From assembly GCA_002404835.1 (NCBI GenBank), contig DHKM01000060.1:1-25217 (forward strand): a stretch of DNA of 25,217 bases, written 5' to 3'. Made by a program: the position numbers and the translations under genes. Source of the DNA: Caryophanales bacterium UBA4694 (lineage in GTDB: Bacteria > Bacillota_I > Bacilli_A > RFN20 > CAG-288). Shown piece after piece: positions 1 to 8,861 of this stretch. The notes beneath the pieces were generated by a model. The model was not told the DNA's origin, searched no databases, and worked only from the letters and a program-made list of their open reading frames with translations. Numbering within the stretch: position 1 is the stretch's first letter; the number at the start of each line of letters is the position of its first letter.

Positions 1-105
1 GCTAGATTTAGAATTAACTAAGGATAAATAATTTAAAATCATTCCTACTAAATATCCGAAATTAACGTTTATATTCTGCAGGTTTTCATAATTTTTCTCG
101 CAAAT

Positions 106-143
106 AAAAAAGGAAAACAACTTAAAGAATCAAGTGGTTTTCC
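106..143 (-). terminator. Rho-independent terminator after the guanylate-kinase-like gene
   Basis: Read on the minus strand, GGAAAAC (137-143) pairs with GTTTTCC (112-118). The stem continues past one mismatch with ACTT/AAGT and is followed by a run of six T (106-111). It lies about 20 bases past the stop codon at 165 and would end the two-gene minus-strand unit. Confidence 0.75.
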
Positions 144-164
144 AGTTTTGAACGAAGCAGAAAA

Positions 165-746
165 TCAGCGTTCTGTATTTAATATAGACGAAATATCGAT
201 ATTGCGCTCTTTCAGAATTTCGAGGTATTTGTGATAAATGAAATCTGCAGCTTGTGCAATATCATATTTTTCGGTATCAACTTCCACATCGATGATTTTG
301 TAGATTGAATCATCCAATTCGAAAGCCTGATGATCGTTATCGATTCTGGATTTGATCTTTTCGGGATCGTCGCCTCTTCCATACATTCTTGAGAGACGTA
401 GTTTCTCATTAGCTTTCATATAAAAAATGACGATTTTCGGATCATGGAAAGAGGAATATGTCTTTGCACCGTTGAATTCCACAGCCATGCATTTATCAAT
501 CTTGACCTCTTTTTTCGAAGTACCATAAAAATTTCCGTTGAAGGTCACGGTTTCGATGAATTCATCGTTTTTCTTCATCTTTTCAAATTCTTCTTTGGAA
601 ACAAAATGATAGTCTACATCGTTTACTTCACCTTTACGCATCTCACGTGTCGTATGAGTGATTACCTTCTTGATTCCGTAATGAGCCTGAAGATAGAGGC
701 ATGTAGCAGTTTTTCCACTGGCGGACGGTCCTGTCAGAATGATCAT
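165..746 (-). CDS. Guanylate kinase-like P-loop nucleotide kinase
   Basis: A 193-residue cytoplasmic protein of guanylate kinase size. It has a Walker A motif GPSASGKT (residues 6-13) and the GMP-binding stretch HTTREMRKGE followed by DYHFV. It also has a GNFYGT segment and the lid-like GRGDDPEKIKSRI, all in the order seen in Gmk, which phosphorylates GMP to GDP with ATP. The P-loop is less canonical than the usual GPSGVGKG, so it may be a second, divergent Gmk paralogue and not the housekeeping enzyme. A Shine-Dalgarno AGGAAAGG precedes the ATG at 746. It follows the HAD phosphatase gene by about 78 bases on the same strand, which suggests co-transcription, and ends at a terminator. Confidence 0.8.
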   Translation of the reverse strand: MIILTGPSASGKTATCLYLQAHYGIKKVITHTTREMRKGEVNDVDYHFVSKEEFEKMKKNDEFIETVTFNGNFYGTSKKEVKIDKCMAVEFNGAKTYSSFHDPKIVIFYMKANEKLRLSRMYGRGDDPEKIKSRIDNDHQAFELDDSIYKIIDVEVDTEKYDIAQAADFIYHKYLEILKERNIDISSILNTER

Positions 747-824
747 ATTTCTATACCTTTCCTAGATTCAATTCTTCAAGAATTTGAAAAATATTCTATA
801 CATTCAACATTCGATATTCAAGAA

Positions 825-1499
825 TTAGATTTGATTATCAACCACTTTCATGATTTCATGTGGATCTTTCAGAATTTTTTTAGGATGTATAGGATAATTC
901 GAAAGGAATTCATATGTCTTATACCCCCAGCATACGGAATACATATTCGTTATTCCTAGGTTCTTTGCAGTCAGAATATCCGTATCACTGTCTCCGAAAT
1001 AGCAGCCTTTGGTAAAATCCAATCCATATTCGCGTGTTTGATCAAAAAAAGCTTTTGCATCCGGTTTTGTTTTTCCACCCAAAGGAATACCGATTACTTT
1101 TTCAAATGTTCCCGGTTTAAAACTATGATTGATGACTTCTGTAGCAATAGCCTGGGGCTTGTTGGTATAAATGAAAAGAAGCACTCCTTTTTTCTTTGCA
1201 TAATCCAAGGATTCTCTTATCCCATCAAACGGTTTTGTATAATCCATGAAATGCTTTTTATAGTATTGATAATAGGCGTCAAATACCTCCTGATATTTTT
1301 CTTGATTGTCTTTTCCAACCGCGCGTTCAATCAGTTTTACAGAGCCGTTCCCTATAAATCCTTTGTATTCCTCTAGACCATGTTGAGGAAGGTGGTATTT
1401 TTCCAAGGCTCGATTCACGCACACCTGCATATCCACAAGAGTGTCAAGAATGGTGCCGTCTAAATCAAAAACAAAAAATTGATAGAATGATTTTTCCAT
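825..1499 (-). CDS. HAD-superfamily hydrolase, phosphoglycolate phosphatase-like
   Basis: A 224-residue HAD hydrolase. Motif I is FDLDGT, with nucleophile Asp12 and acid Asp14. Motif II is YTNKP (Thr112), motif III a Lys in the GKTKPDAKAFF stretch near 143-145, and motif IV GDSDTD (Asp170, Asp174). A helical cap lies between residues about 18 and 90, as in the Gph/PGMB-type subfamily. The reaction is hydrolysis of a small phosphate ester; the real substrate cannot be read from sequence. Start ATG at 1499 has an AGG about 10 bases upstream. It is the first gene of a two-gene minus-strand unit with the guanylate-kinase-like gene, so a nucleotide or sugar-phosphate role is possible but unproven. 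Confidence 0.85.
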   Translation of the reverse strand: MEKSFYQFFVFDLDGTILDTLVDMQVCVNRALEKYHLPQHGLEEYKGFIGNGSVKLIERAVGKDNQEKYQEVFDAYYQYYKKHFMDYTKPFDGIRESLDYAKKKGVLLFIYTNKPQAIATEVINHSFKPGTFEKVIGIPLGGKTKPDAKAFFDQTREYGLDFTKGCYFGDSDTDILTAKNLGITNMYSVCWGYKTYEFLSNYPIHPKKILKDPHEIMKVVDNQI

Positions 1500-1809
1500 A
1501 ATCTTTTTCCTAGCACCTCTATTTTATCAAAGACAAAAAAGGTTGAAAAGACTGTTTTTTCTCTAAAAATCAGGAATAAAAAACAAATGAAAAACAAGTC
1601 AAGAATCATTAGAAAAAACGGAGAAAAAAAGTAGCAGGAAAATTGCACATAATTATCGGGTTTATTTCATTGATATAAAAAAATAATATAATGTTAAATT
1701 TTACGTTTTTATGGAAATAATTCAAACTTACAATTCTATATTTTAATTAGGATTGGTTTATTGTTTTATTTAAAAAGGAATCAGCAAGAAACTTTATGCG
1801 AAAATTCAC
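1500..1809. other. AT-rich divergent intergenic region
   Basis: About 370 bases separate the divergent HAD and potA starts; this entry covers the part up to the potA promoter. It holds no convincing gene or RNA. For the minus-strand gene there is a possible -35 TTGACT (revcomp at 1597-1602) with an 18-base spacer and a poor -10, plus a TAAAAT close to the start. Neither is strong. Confidence 0.5.
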
Positions 1810-1838
1810 TTGTTTTTTTTATAAAAATAACGTATTAT
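1810..1838 (+). promoter_or_regulatory. Sigma-A type promoter of potABCD
   Basis: -35 TTGTTT (1810-1815), an exact 17-base spacer, then -10 TATTAT (1833-1838). It lies about 40 bases ahead of the potA ATG and is the best promoter in the divergent region. Boxes were matched by eye. Confidence 0.6.
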
Positions 1839-1878
1839 TCTTTGCGTTTTAATACCTAAAAAAACAGGAGGGTTGACT

Positions 1879-3561
1879 ATGAAAGTTGCAGATACTGCAT
1901 TTGACTCCCCATACATTATTGAGATGAAGAGTGTCACAAAGGTTTTTGATGGCGAAACTGTCATTGATAAGATGAACCTGAACATCAAAAAGGGAGAATT
2001 CGTTACAATTCTTGGACCATCCGGCTGTGGTAAGTCCACTACTTTAAGAATGATTGCCGGATTCGAAACGCCGACAAGTGGAGATATTCTTCTTAATGGC
2101 CGGGACATCACGCCTGTTCCTCCTTATAAAAGGCCAATCAATACGGTTTTCCAGCATTATGCCCTTTTCCCGAATCTAGATGTATATGAGAACGTCGCTT
2201 TCGGATTAAGAAACAAGAGACTTCCCGTTCCGATTCTTGATAAGGAAGGAAAACCGGTTCTGAAAATCAACAAGTCGGAAGTGAAATACTATCGTTCCCA
2301 AATCAAAAGAATAAAAGGGGATAAGATCATCTCTGAAGAAGAAAAAGAAAAACGACTCGAATATCTAAACAAAAAGTTAGAAGAAACCCTGAACAACCCT
2401 AAGCAAGCCTACAAGAACAGGAAACTTACGGAAAAAGAAATCGACGAAAAAGTCGTCAAGGCTTTGAACGTCGTCGATTTGGACGAACTGGAAGACAGAG
2501 ATATCTCTACTCTTTCCGGTGGTCAGCAGCAGCGAGTTGCAATCGCGAGAGCAATTATCTGCGAGCCGCAGATTCTTCTTCTGGATGAACCTTTGGGAGC
2601 CTTGGATCTCAAGATGAGAAAAGATATGCAACTCGAACTTAAGGAAATGCATAAGAGACTTGGCATCACTTTCATCTATGTCACGCACGACCAGGAAGAA
2701 GCATTGACCATGTCCGATACAATCATTGTCATGAACGATGGAATCATTCAACAGGAAGGTTCCCCGGAAGCCATATATAATGAGCCGGCCAATGCCTTTG
2801 TTGCCGATTTCATTGGTTCCTCCAACATTTATAATGCTACAATGATTGCCCAACGCAAAGTAAGGTTCCTCGGCATGACTTGGGATTGTCTGGATGATTT
2901 CGATGTCAATGAACATGTCGATGTTGTCGTAAGACCGGAAGATATCCACTTCTCGACCGAGCCGAAAGAAGGATATATCCAAGGAAGGATTACCGAAAAG
3001 GTTTTCAAGGGAATCCATTATCAGTATGTCATCATGATCGGACATAGCGAAGTCCTCGCTCAAAGCATCAAGGACTTCGATGAAAACAGCCCGATCTATA
3101 TCCAGATTCGTCCGGATGGAATCCATGTCATGAAGGCAAGCAATGACCTGAACGTATATTCGGATTCCTATATCGACAACAACCACCAGGTCAGAATCGA
3201 TGACAAGCCATTTAACTGCGACCTGAGTCAACTGATTCCTAATTCGACGATGGATGAGAATGGAATCGTTCATTTCGAAGGAAAGGAATACGATTTCAAG
3301 GATGCCGATGTGGTCGCAAGCGTCAATCCGGAAGGCTTCCAGATTTCCGATGACACAAGCGAAGCAAATGATTCCGGCGAAGTCATTTCTTCTGTCTACA
3401 AGGGAGACCACTATTTGATTCTTGTCCGTTCAAGTGAAGAGGAAGATTTCTTTGTTTCTACCCCTTATACCTTCAATGTCGGTGACATTGTCGGTATTAC
3501 AGCGGACAAGCAAGCCATTAAATTGAAACTGAGAGGAGATATCAGCGAATATGTCTTATAA
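1879..3561 (+). CDS. potA: Spermidine/putrescine ABC transporter ATP-binding protein PotA, long Mollicutes-like form
   Basis: A 560-residue cytoplasmic ATPase that powers polyamine uptake with PotB/PotC. It shows Walker A GPSGCGKST (46-54), Q-loop Gln92, signature LSGGQ (212-216), Walker B LLLDE (to 237) and switch His270. The usual PotA is about 350-380 residues. Here a Lys/Glu-rich helical insertion of about 80 residues (112-190) sits between Q-loop and signature, and the C-terminal TOBE-like region (about 320-560) is greatly extended. Mycoplasma PotA proteins have a similar length and insertion. A TTG at 1873 also opens the frame, but AGGAGG (1867-1872) touches it directly and sits 6 bases before the ATG at 1879, so the ATG is chosen. 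It overlaps potB by 11 bases. Confidence 0.93.
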   Translation: MKVADTAFDSPYIIEMKSVTKVFDGETVIDKMNLNIKKGEFVTILGPSGCGKSTTLRMIAGFETPTSGDILLNGRDITPVPPYKRPINTVFQHYALFPNLDVYENVAFGLRNKRLPVPILDKEGKPVLKINKSEVKYYRSQIKRIKGDKIISEEEKEKRLEYLNKKLEETLNNPKQAYKNRKLTEKEIDEKVVKALNVVDLDELEDRDISTLSGGQQQRVAIARAIICEPQILLLDEPLGALDLKMRKDMQLELKEMHKRLGITFIYVTHDQEEALTMSDTIIVMNDGIIQQEGSPEAIYNEPANAFVADFIGSSNIYNATMIAQRKVRFLGMTWDCLDDFDVNEHVDVVVRPEDIHFSTEPKEGYIQGRITEKVFKGIHYQYVIMIGHSEVLAQSIKDFDENSPIYIQIRPDGIHVMKASNDLNVYSDSYIDNNHQVRIDDKPFNCDLSQLIPNSTMDENGIVHFEGKEYDFKDADVVASVNPEGFQISDDTSEANDSGEVISSVYKGDHYLILVRSSEEEDFFVSTPYTFNVGDIVGITADKQAIKLKLRGDISEYVL

Positions 3562-4360
3562 GACATTACGAAAGAGCCTCGCTCTTCCCTTTGTTCTCTT
3601 TCTCATTCTCTTTGTTGTCATTCCGATTCTCTTCATCGTCTTCTATGCCTTCACCGATTCTGATGGGAATTTCACCTGGGATGCCATTGTCAGTTTCTTC
3701 ACCTCGACAACGAAACTAAATGTCCTTCTTGTCTCTTTGCTGATTGGTATATTCAATACCGTCCTCTGCCTATTGATTTCATTCCCGCTAGCCTATCTTC
3801 TAGCCAATCCGAAAATCAACAAAAACTATGTTTTAGTCATGATGTTTGTCATGCCGATGTGGATCAACTTTGTCCTACGTACCGGTGCCTTGAGAGAACT
3901 TCTTTCCATCGTATTGAAGTGGTTCGGCACAACCACCGGTCAGCATCCTCTTTTCTGTACCATGGTCGGCATGGTCATCAACTATATTCCTTTCACGATT
4001 TTGCCTTTATATTCGACGATGCTGAAACTCGACCAATCTCAGATTGAAGCTGCCGAAGACCTAGGATGCAATCCGTTCCAGACATTCACGAGGTCGATCA
4101 TTCCACAGGCCATGCCGGGAATCATCTCCGCAAGTATGATGGTATTCATGCCGACGATTTCTTCCTATGTCATCTCCGATACATTAAGTGAAGGTAAAAT
4201 CATGCTGTTTGGAAACTCCATCTATCTTTCCTTCTCCAACTCTGACTGGAACTCCGGTTCCTTCATGTCTCTTATCATGTTGATTATCATTTTCTCCTTG
4301 ATGCTTGCGACAAAGAAATTCCAACGTACATCTGAGGAACAGGGAGGTGGTTCATGGTAA
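3551..4360 (+). CDS. potB: Spermidine/putrescine ABC transporter permease PotB
   Basis: A 269-residue integral membrane permease with about six hydrophobic segments; the first is at residues 10-32. It carries the cytoplasmic EAA loop EAAEDLGCNPFQTFTRSIIP, which docks onto PotA, followed by the conserved PGI. The start ATG lies inside the end of potA with an AGGAG about 12 bases upstream, and the end overlaps potC by 7 bases, so the genes are translationally coupled. It is assigned PotB and not PotC by gene order and by PotB/PotH-like features such as the MFVMPMWINFVLR region. Confidence 0.92.
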   Translation: MSYKTLRKSLALPFVLFLILFVVIPILFIVFYAFTDSDGNFTWDAIVSFFTSTTKLNVLLVSLLIGIFNTVLCLLISFPLAYLLANPKINKNYVLVMMFVMPMWINFVLRTGALRELLSIVLKWFGTTTGQHPLFCTMVGMVINYIPFTILPLYSTMLKLDQSQIEAAEDLGCNPFQTFTRSIIPQAMPGIISASMMVFMPTISSYVISDTLSEGKIMLFGNSIYLSFSNSDWNSGSFMSLIMLIIIFSLMLATKKFQRTSEEQGGGSW

Positions 4361-5220
4361 AGAAGAAAATTTTTGCCTATGTCTATATCTATCTTGTTCT
4401 CCTCTTCCTTTATCTACCCGTCTTCTATTTGATTGTCTATTCCTTCACTAATTCGAGAGTCACTGGACAGTGGACAGGTTTTTCCTTGGATCTCTATAGG
4501 AATCTTTTCAGAGATGAAGAAATCATGAGAGCTCTTGGTAACACTTTGATTCTTGCCGGAATCTCCTCTTTGGTTTCAACCATCTTTGGAACTCTCGGAG
4601 CAATCGGTCTATTCTATTGTCGAAAAGGATTCAGAACTATCATCGAAAACATCAATCAGATTCCTGTAGTCAATGCCGAAATTGTCATTGCCATGTCATT
4701 GACAGTAACATTTGTTTTCCTAGGACAGCATTTCTTTGGTGGTCAATCCATCTTCTCCTTCTGGACTCTTCTTATCGGTCATTGTTGCCTAGCCATTCCA
4801 TTTGTCTATTTGAATGTGAAGCCGAAACTTGCCCAGATGGATCCCGCCCTTTATGAGGCTGCTTTGGATCTCGGTTCTTCTCCGACCAAGGCAATCCATC
4901 AGGTCATTATTCCTCAAATCATCCCTGGAATCCTTTCCGGCTTGATTCTAAGTTTCACTCTCTCCCTAGACGACTTCATCGTCACTGCCTTCACAAGAGG
5001 AAACGGACTTCTCAGCAAAGAAAGCCAAATCGAAACCCTTTCCACCTTGGTCCAAGCAAAAATCAAGAAAGGAAGCGTCCCTCCGGCGATGCGTGCCTTG
5101 ACAACCTTCATCTTCCTTATCGTCCTTATCATCGTGGTCATCTATTCTATCAAAGTCAATCATGACGCAAGGAAGGACAAAAAGAGTCTCGGAAACCATT
5201 CTAAGAGGAGGCAGATATAG
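4354..5220 (+). CDS. potC: Spermidine/putrescine ABC transporter permease PotC
   Basis: A 288-residue membrane permease with about six hydrophobic segments, the partner of PotB in the heterodimeric channel. The EAA loop reads EAALDLGSSPTKAIHQVIIP and is followed by the PotC-typical SLDDFIVTAF stretch. GGGAGGTGG precedes the ATG at 4354, which overlaps potB. The last 25 residues are strongly basic and cytoplasmic. The stop at 5218-5220 lies just past the Shine-Dalgarno of potD, so all four genes are read as one unit. Confidence 0.92.
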   Translation: MVKKKIFAYVYIYLVLLFLYLPVFYLIVYSFTNSRVTGQWTGFSLDLYRNLFRDEEIMRALGNTLILAGISSLVSTIFGTLGAIGLFYCRKGFRTIIENINQIPVVNAEIVIAMSLTVTFVFLGQHFFGGQSIFSFWTLLIGHCCLAIPFVYLNVKPKLAQMDPALYEAALDLGSSPTKAIHQVIIPQIIPGILSGLILSFTLSLDDFIVTAFTRGNGLLSKESQIETLSTLVQAKIKKGSVPPAMRALTTFIFLIVLIIVVIYSIKVNHDARKDKKSLGNHSKRRQI

Positions 5221-5221
5221 A

Positions 5222-7057
5222 ATGTCAACCCATATGAGAACTAAAAAAATATTACCTCTTTTTTCCGCTTTGGGACTGATTCTCCTTTCCAGCACGGAAA
5301 TCGGGAAGGCATCCGTAAAACAAGCCAGAAGATTCTTCGCTTTGAATTCCGAACCAATTGAGCTGTCCATCTACAATTCCGCAGACTACATTGCGGAAGA
5401 CGAAAAAGGAGATGATGGGAGCTTGATCAGCAAAGGATTGGTTTCAAAATTCAAAGATTATTGTATCAATGATCTCGGAATCAATGTTTCCGTTTCCTAT
5501 TCCACTTTTGATACCAATGAAACCATGCTTTCGGAACTGAAGACCGGCAGAGCCAATTATGATCTTGTGACACCGAGCGACTATGTCATCCAGAAGATGA
5601 TCCGCGAGGACATGATAACCACATATGATGAAGACTCCACACCGATGTATAACAAATATGTCTCACCTTGGATTACCGAGCAGATGGACAACATCGAAGT
5701 GGACGGAATTAAAGGCCTCGTAAACAAATACGCTAGAGGTTATATGTGGGGAACACTCGGAATTCTCTACAACGACACCTTCAACGGGGTTATCGCAAGA
5801 GGCATTACTTCCGAAGAAATGGACCAGGACATGCAGTCCTGGGATTCATTATGGGATGACAAATACAACAACCTTCTCGCCATCAAGGACAGCATGCGTG
5901 ACACCTATGCAATCGGCATTCTCTACACATACAGAGAAGAGCTGAAATCATTAAAAGAACAATACGATAAAGGAGAAATTTCCGATGACGATTACAACAA
6001 AACCGTCACAAAAATTTTCAATCGTTGTGAAGATAAGAATCTCTCCGAAGTAAAGGAAAACCTGACTGCTCTGAAGAAAAATGCCTTCGGATTCGAGGTG
6101 GATAGCGGAAAGGTAGATATGGCGAAAGGCGATAAATTTGCCATCGATATCGCTTGGTCCGGTGATGCCTCCTATGCCATGGATATGGCAGACGAAAACA
6201 ATGCCAAGCTTTTGGAAAACAACCCGGATGCAGATACGACAACGCTCCGCTACGCTCTTCCAGACACAGGGGCCAACATCTGGTTTGATGGATGGGTAAT
6301 GCCAAAATCCATTGAGAACAGGCCCGGTCATAAAGAGATTGCCGAAAAATTCGTGGACTTCGTCTCCGACCCGGAACACATCTATGGGGATGAATCCGTC
6401 AATCCGGATCAACTGACTAATGTCGCGCAGAACATGAACTATATCGGATACACTTCCGTCATTGCCGGAGACAGCGTTTTGTCCTTGGTGAAGAGTTGGT
6501 ATGATATCCGTTATGACGAAGATGAAGATGATTTCGATGATTCCATATTGGATGACTATACACTTGTCGATGTCTCGAAAATTCCGTCCATGAGCAAAAA
6601 GGAGCGGGAAGAATCCTATTATTTTAAGGATATCTCCTACTTCTTCAAGGGAACCTTAACCGACATGGATGATTCCGACATGGTCTTTGCAGTTCTTGCA
6701 TCCAACAAAGACAGACAGTTCGATACGCAGTATCCGGATTCATCCATGCTTCCCTGTCTTTGCATCATGCAGGACTTCGGAAACCAGACAAATGCCCTTA
6801 CGAAAATGTGGGAACAGGTGAAGAACACCAATCTTCCCCTTTGGGCTTACATTCTTGTCATCATTGCTATCCTGCTTCTCATCGGTTATATCGTCTTCGA
6901 GAAAATCAGGAAGAAGATTGTCCTAGACAAAAGAAGAGAAAGAAAACTCATGAGACAGGCCAAGGAGAAAGCAGCCCTGGAAGCTTTGAAAAAACAGCAG
7001 AAACTTGAGAAACAGTCTTTGAAGGAAAGCAAAAAAGCCACAAAAAAGAACGGTTAG
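5222..7057 (+). CDS. potD: PotD-like polyamine substrate-binding protein, membrane-anchored at its C-terminus
   Basis: A 611-residue extracellular solute-binding protein that should deliver spermidine or putrescine to PotBC. Family features include YNSADYI, the LYNDT segment and WSGDASYAM. The start at 5222 has AGAGGAGG (5204-5211) 10 bases upstream; an in-frame ATG at 5162 lies inside potC and lacks this site. Residues 8-24 (KK then a hydrophobic run) form a signal segment without a lipobox Cys, although PotD of Gram-positives is normally a lipoprotein. A second hydrophobic segment (about 540-558) is followed by a 53-residue Lys/Arg-rich tail, predicted cytoplasmic. The protein is far longer than the usual ~350 residues, with an acidic insertion near 430-455. 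Polyamine specificity rests on family and operon context. Confidence 0.85.
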   Translation: MSTHMRTKKILPLFSALGLILLSSTEIGKASVKQARRFFALNSEPIELSIYNSADYIAEDEKGDDGSLISKGLVSKFKDYCINDLGINVSVSYSTFDTNETMLSELKTGRANYDLVTPSDYVIQKMIREDMITTYDEDSTPMYNKYVSPWITEQMDNIEVDGIKGLVNKYARGYMWGTLGILYNDTFNGVIARGITSEEMDQDMQSWDSLWDDKYNNLLAIKDSMRDTYAIGILYTYREELKSLKEQYDKGEISDDDYNKTVTKIFNRCEDKNLSEVKENLTALKKNAFGFEVDSGKVDMAKGDKFAIDIAWSGDASYAMDMADENNAKLLENNPDADTTTLRYALPDTGANIWFDGWVMPKSIENRPGHKEIAEKFVDFVSDPEHIYGDESVNPDQLTNVAQNMNYIGYTSVIAGDSVLSLVKSWYDIRYDEDEDDFDDSILDDYTLVDVSKIPSMSKKEREESYYFKDISYFFKGTLTDMDDSDMVFAVLASNKDRQFDTQYPDSSMLPCLCIMQDFGNQTNALTKMWEQVKNTNLPLWAYILVIIAILLLIGYIVFEKIRKKIVLDKRRERKLMRQAKEKAALEALKKQQKLEKQSLKESKKATKKNG

Positions 7058-7064
7058 TGCTTAT

Positions 7065-7096
7065 AGAACCCCATGATCGTTGGGGTTCTTTTTTTT
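7065..7096 (+). terminator. Rho-independent terminator of potABCD
   Basis: AGAACCCC (7065-7072) pairs perfectly with GGGGTTCT (7082-7089) around a 9-base loop and runs into eight T. It begins 8 bases past the potD stop codon. Confidence 0.92.
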
Positions 7097-7108
7097 GAAA
7101 CAATGTAT

Positions 7109-7137
7109 TTGTCGTGCAAATCAAACGGTTTTATGAG
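7109..7137 (+). promoter_or_regulatory. Possible promoter of the lipoprotein gene
   Basis: TTGTCG (7109-7114), 17-base spacer, TATGAG (7132-7137), directly after the potD terminator. The -10 is weak. It is listed because the terminator implies a separate promoter must be here. Confidence 0.35.
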
Positions 7138-7173
7138 ATACTAATTCTTATTCTTTTACTTGGAGGTAAATTC

Positions 7174-8856
7174 ATGAAGAAAAGATATACACTCGTTTTA
7201 CTGCCTTTGCTTGGCCTTGTCTCCTGCAACAGAGGCAATGCCGGTTCCACAAAAAGCAGTCCTTCTTTAACCAACTCATCTGTCTCTGCATCCACAAAAT
7301 CCAATACAGCCTCTTCTTCGAAGACTCCTTCCGTTTCGCCTTCGATCAAAGAACCGAGATCAATCGACGATATGATTGAAGATCTGAAGAAACCGATGAC
7401 GGTCACCGGTACCGTAACCGAAACATTGATCAACACTAAGGACAATACGGAAAAAAGTCTCGTCAACCAGGAAAGTCTTATTCTTGGAAACGAATCCTAC
7501 CATATCGAAATCTCCGGCGAAAGCTATGACGAGCCCTATACTTCCACCCTCTACAAAGGCGAAGATGGAAAGGCTGTCCACTACTACCTCAATGACATGA
7601 ATGAGGTGGAAAGCGAAGATGCCACAGACAGCGATGGAAAGACTATCGCCTTCGAATCCGTCTCCAATCCATGGGATGAAATCGATCCGGCTATTTTCCA
7701 GCAGGAAGAAGATGGAAGATGGGTCGGTGATTTGGAAAACACAGACTACTACTCCGATCTAAACCTCATCATGGATAGAAACACCAATATGGATTTCACC
7801 AGTATGGCTGAACATTATGAAAGTCTTGGTGTCATCTATACAAAATATGAGTTGAAGATTCAGGATGAAAAAATCACCGGACTCATCGTTGAGACAAAGC
7901 CTCTCAGCGATGCTCTTTCCACCTCCCGTCTTTCCTACGATCTTGATTTTGACTATTCTTCTTCCTCTTCACACGAATATCCGAAGCTTCAGCCACTTGA
8001 AACCAAGCCGTATCACACTGCATTAAGGAATGCTCTTACCAAACTGACAACGGATTCGTTTGCCTATTCCGGAAGTTATACTGCTTATGGTGATGAGACC
8101 GAAATCAGCGGTTCATTCACCGATGAGGGAATCTATGTCTATGATTCTTATAGCACTCCTTCCACCGGAAACTATGGCTTCATCGAAAAAGACGGCAAAG
8201 TGGTTTTTGTAACCAAAGACAGCAAAGGAAACTATAAATACAAGAATTGGGACAGCGAACAGCCTTATGATGCCAGGACATACCTGGATGTCACTTCTCT
8301 AAAAGATTTCCGGCCTCAGATTGTCTTAGCAAGTGAACTCTTCAGCTACGACGAAACCACCAAAATCTACTCTTTAAGCGGATCAAAGGCAGGTATCTTC
8401 GGAAAATATTTCAATCTTGAATCGCAGGCGGATCCTGCCACCATTCAGACCGCAACCAAGCTTGAAATCCAGCTGGCTGAAAACGGAAATCTGAAAACAA
8501 TGAAGTACATCGGTGACGGATTGGGTTTTGATTCCATGACAATCGAATATAGTTTTGATTCAGTAACTCTACCATTTGAGCCTACTTCCCTTGGAGAATA
8601 TGATGCTTTGAAGGATTTTTATGGCACCTATACTGGTACGATCAAAGTCAATAATGTCGACACTGAGCTGACGATTGTCTTCTCCTCTGACGGTCTTACC
8701 TTCAACGGAACAGAAGCCACCAACGTTGCCCTGAACAAATATGGTGAACTCACCTTTACGGTCGATGAGACAAACTACTACATTCCAAGTACGAAAGATA
8801 GATTGAAAAACGCAGACAACTATAAAACTGTAGCCACCTTGACCTTCACCGCTTAA
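7174..8856 (+). CDS. Large secreted lipoprotein of unknown function
   Basis: A 560-residue protein with a classic lipoprotein signal: KKR, a hydrophobic run, then the lipobox LVSC with Cys18 as lipidation site. A low-complexity Ser/Thr/Asn/Lys linker (about 22-60) follows. GGAGG sits 8 bases before the ATG at 7174. The rest is rich in Tyr, Ser, Thr, Asp and Glu and looks like beta-strand-rich extracellular modules. Two stretches start alike (MTVTGTVTETL near 75 and FAYSGSYTAYGDE near 300) and both run into Gly-Lys turns, so an internal duplication is possible. No enzyme motif is seen. It has its own terminators on both sides. A surface-binding role is only a guess; I do not recognise the family. 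Confidence 0.85.
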   Translation: MKKRYTLVLLPLLGLVSCNRGNAGSTKSSPSLTNSSVSASTKSNTASSSKTPSVSPSIKEPRSIDDMIEDLKKPMTVTGTVTETLINTKDNTEKSLVNQESLILGNESYHIEISGESYDEPYTSTLYKGEDGKAVHYYLNDMNEVESEDATDSDGKTIAFESVSNPWDEIDPAIFQQEEDGRWVGDLENTDYYSDLNLIMDRNTNMDFTSMAEHYESLGVIYTKYELKIQDEKITGLIVETKPLSDALSTSRLSYDLDFDYSSSSSHEYPKLQPLETKPYHTALRNALTKLTTDSFAYSGSYTAYGDETEISGSFTDEGIYVYDSYSTPSTGNYGFIEKDGKVVFVTKDSKGNYKYKNWDSEQPYDARTYLDVTSLKDFRPQIVLASELFSYDETTKIYSLSGSKAGIFGKYFNLESQADPATIQTATKLEIQLAENGNLKTMKYIGDGLGFDSMTIEYSFDSVTLPFEPTSLGEYDALKDFYGTYTGTIKVNNVDTELTIVFSSDGLTFNGTEATNVALNKYGELTFTVDETNYYIPSTKDRLKNADNYKTVATLTFTA

Positions 8857-8861
8857 ATCAA

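Noticed and set aside
776..795. Inverted repeat AATTCTT-C-AAGAATT between the HAD and kinase genes as a terminator
   Set aside because: The stem is A/T-rich and no T run follows on the minus strand, so the two genes are likely co-transcribed.
444..959. Plus-strand open frame across the kinase/HAD gene border
   Set aside because: Runs antisense through two confident genes and encodes a Phe/Ile-rich sequence without a domain.
2377..3411. Long open frame on the minus strand opposite potA
   Set aside because: It is a shadow of potA; the protein looks like antisense of a coding region and lacks domains.
5162..5221. Earlier potD start at 5162
   Set aside because: It lies inside potC, has no good Shine-Dalgarno, and would put about 20 charged residues before the signal segment; 5222 has AGAGGAGG at proper spacing.
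5951..6412. Minus-strand open frame opposite potD
   Set aside because: Shadow of a well-supported gene, with no start signal or recognised domain.
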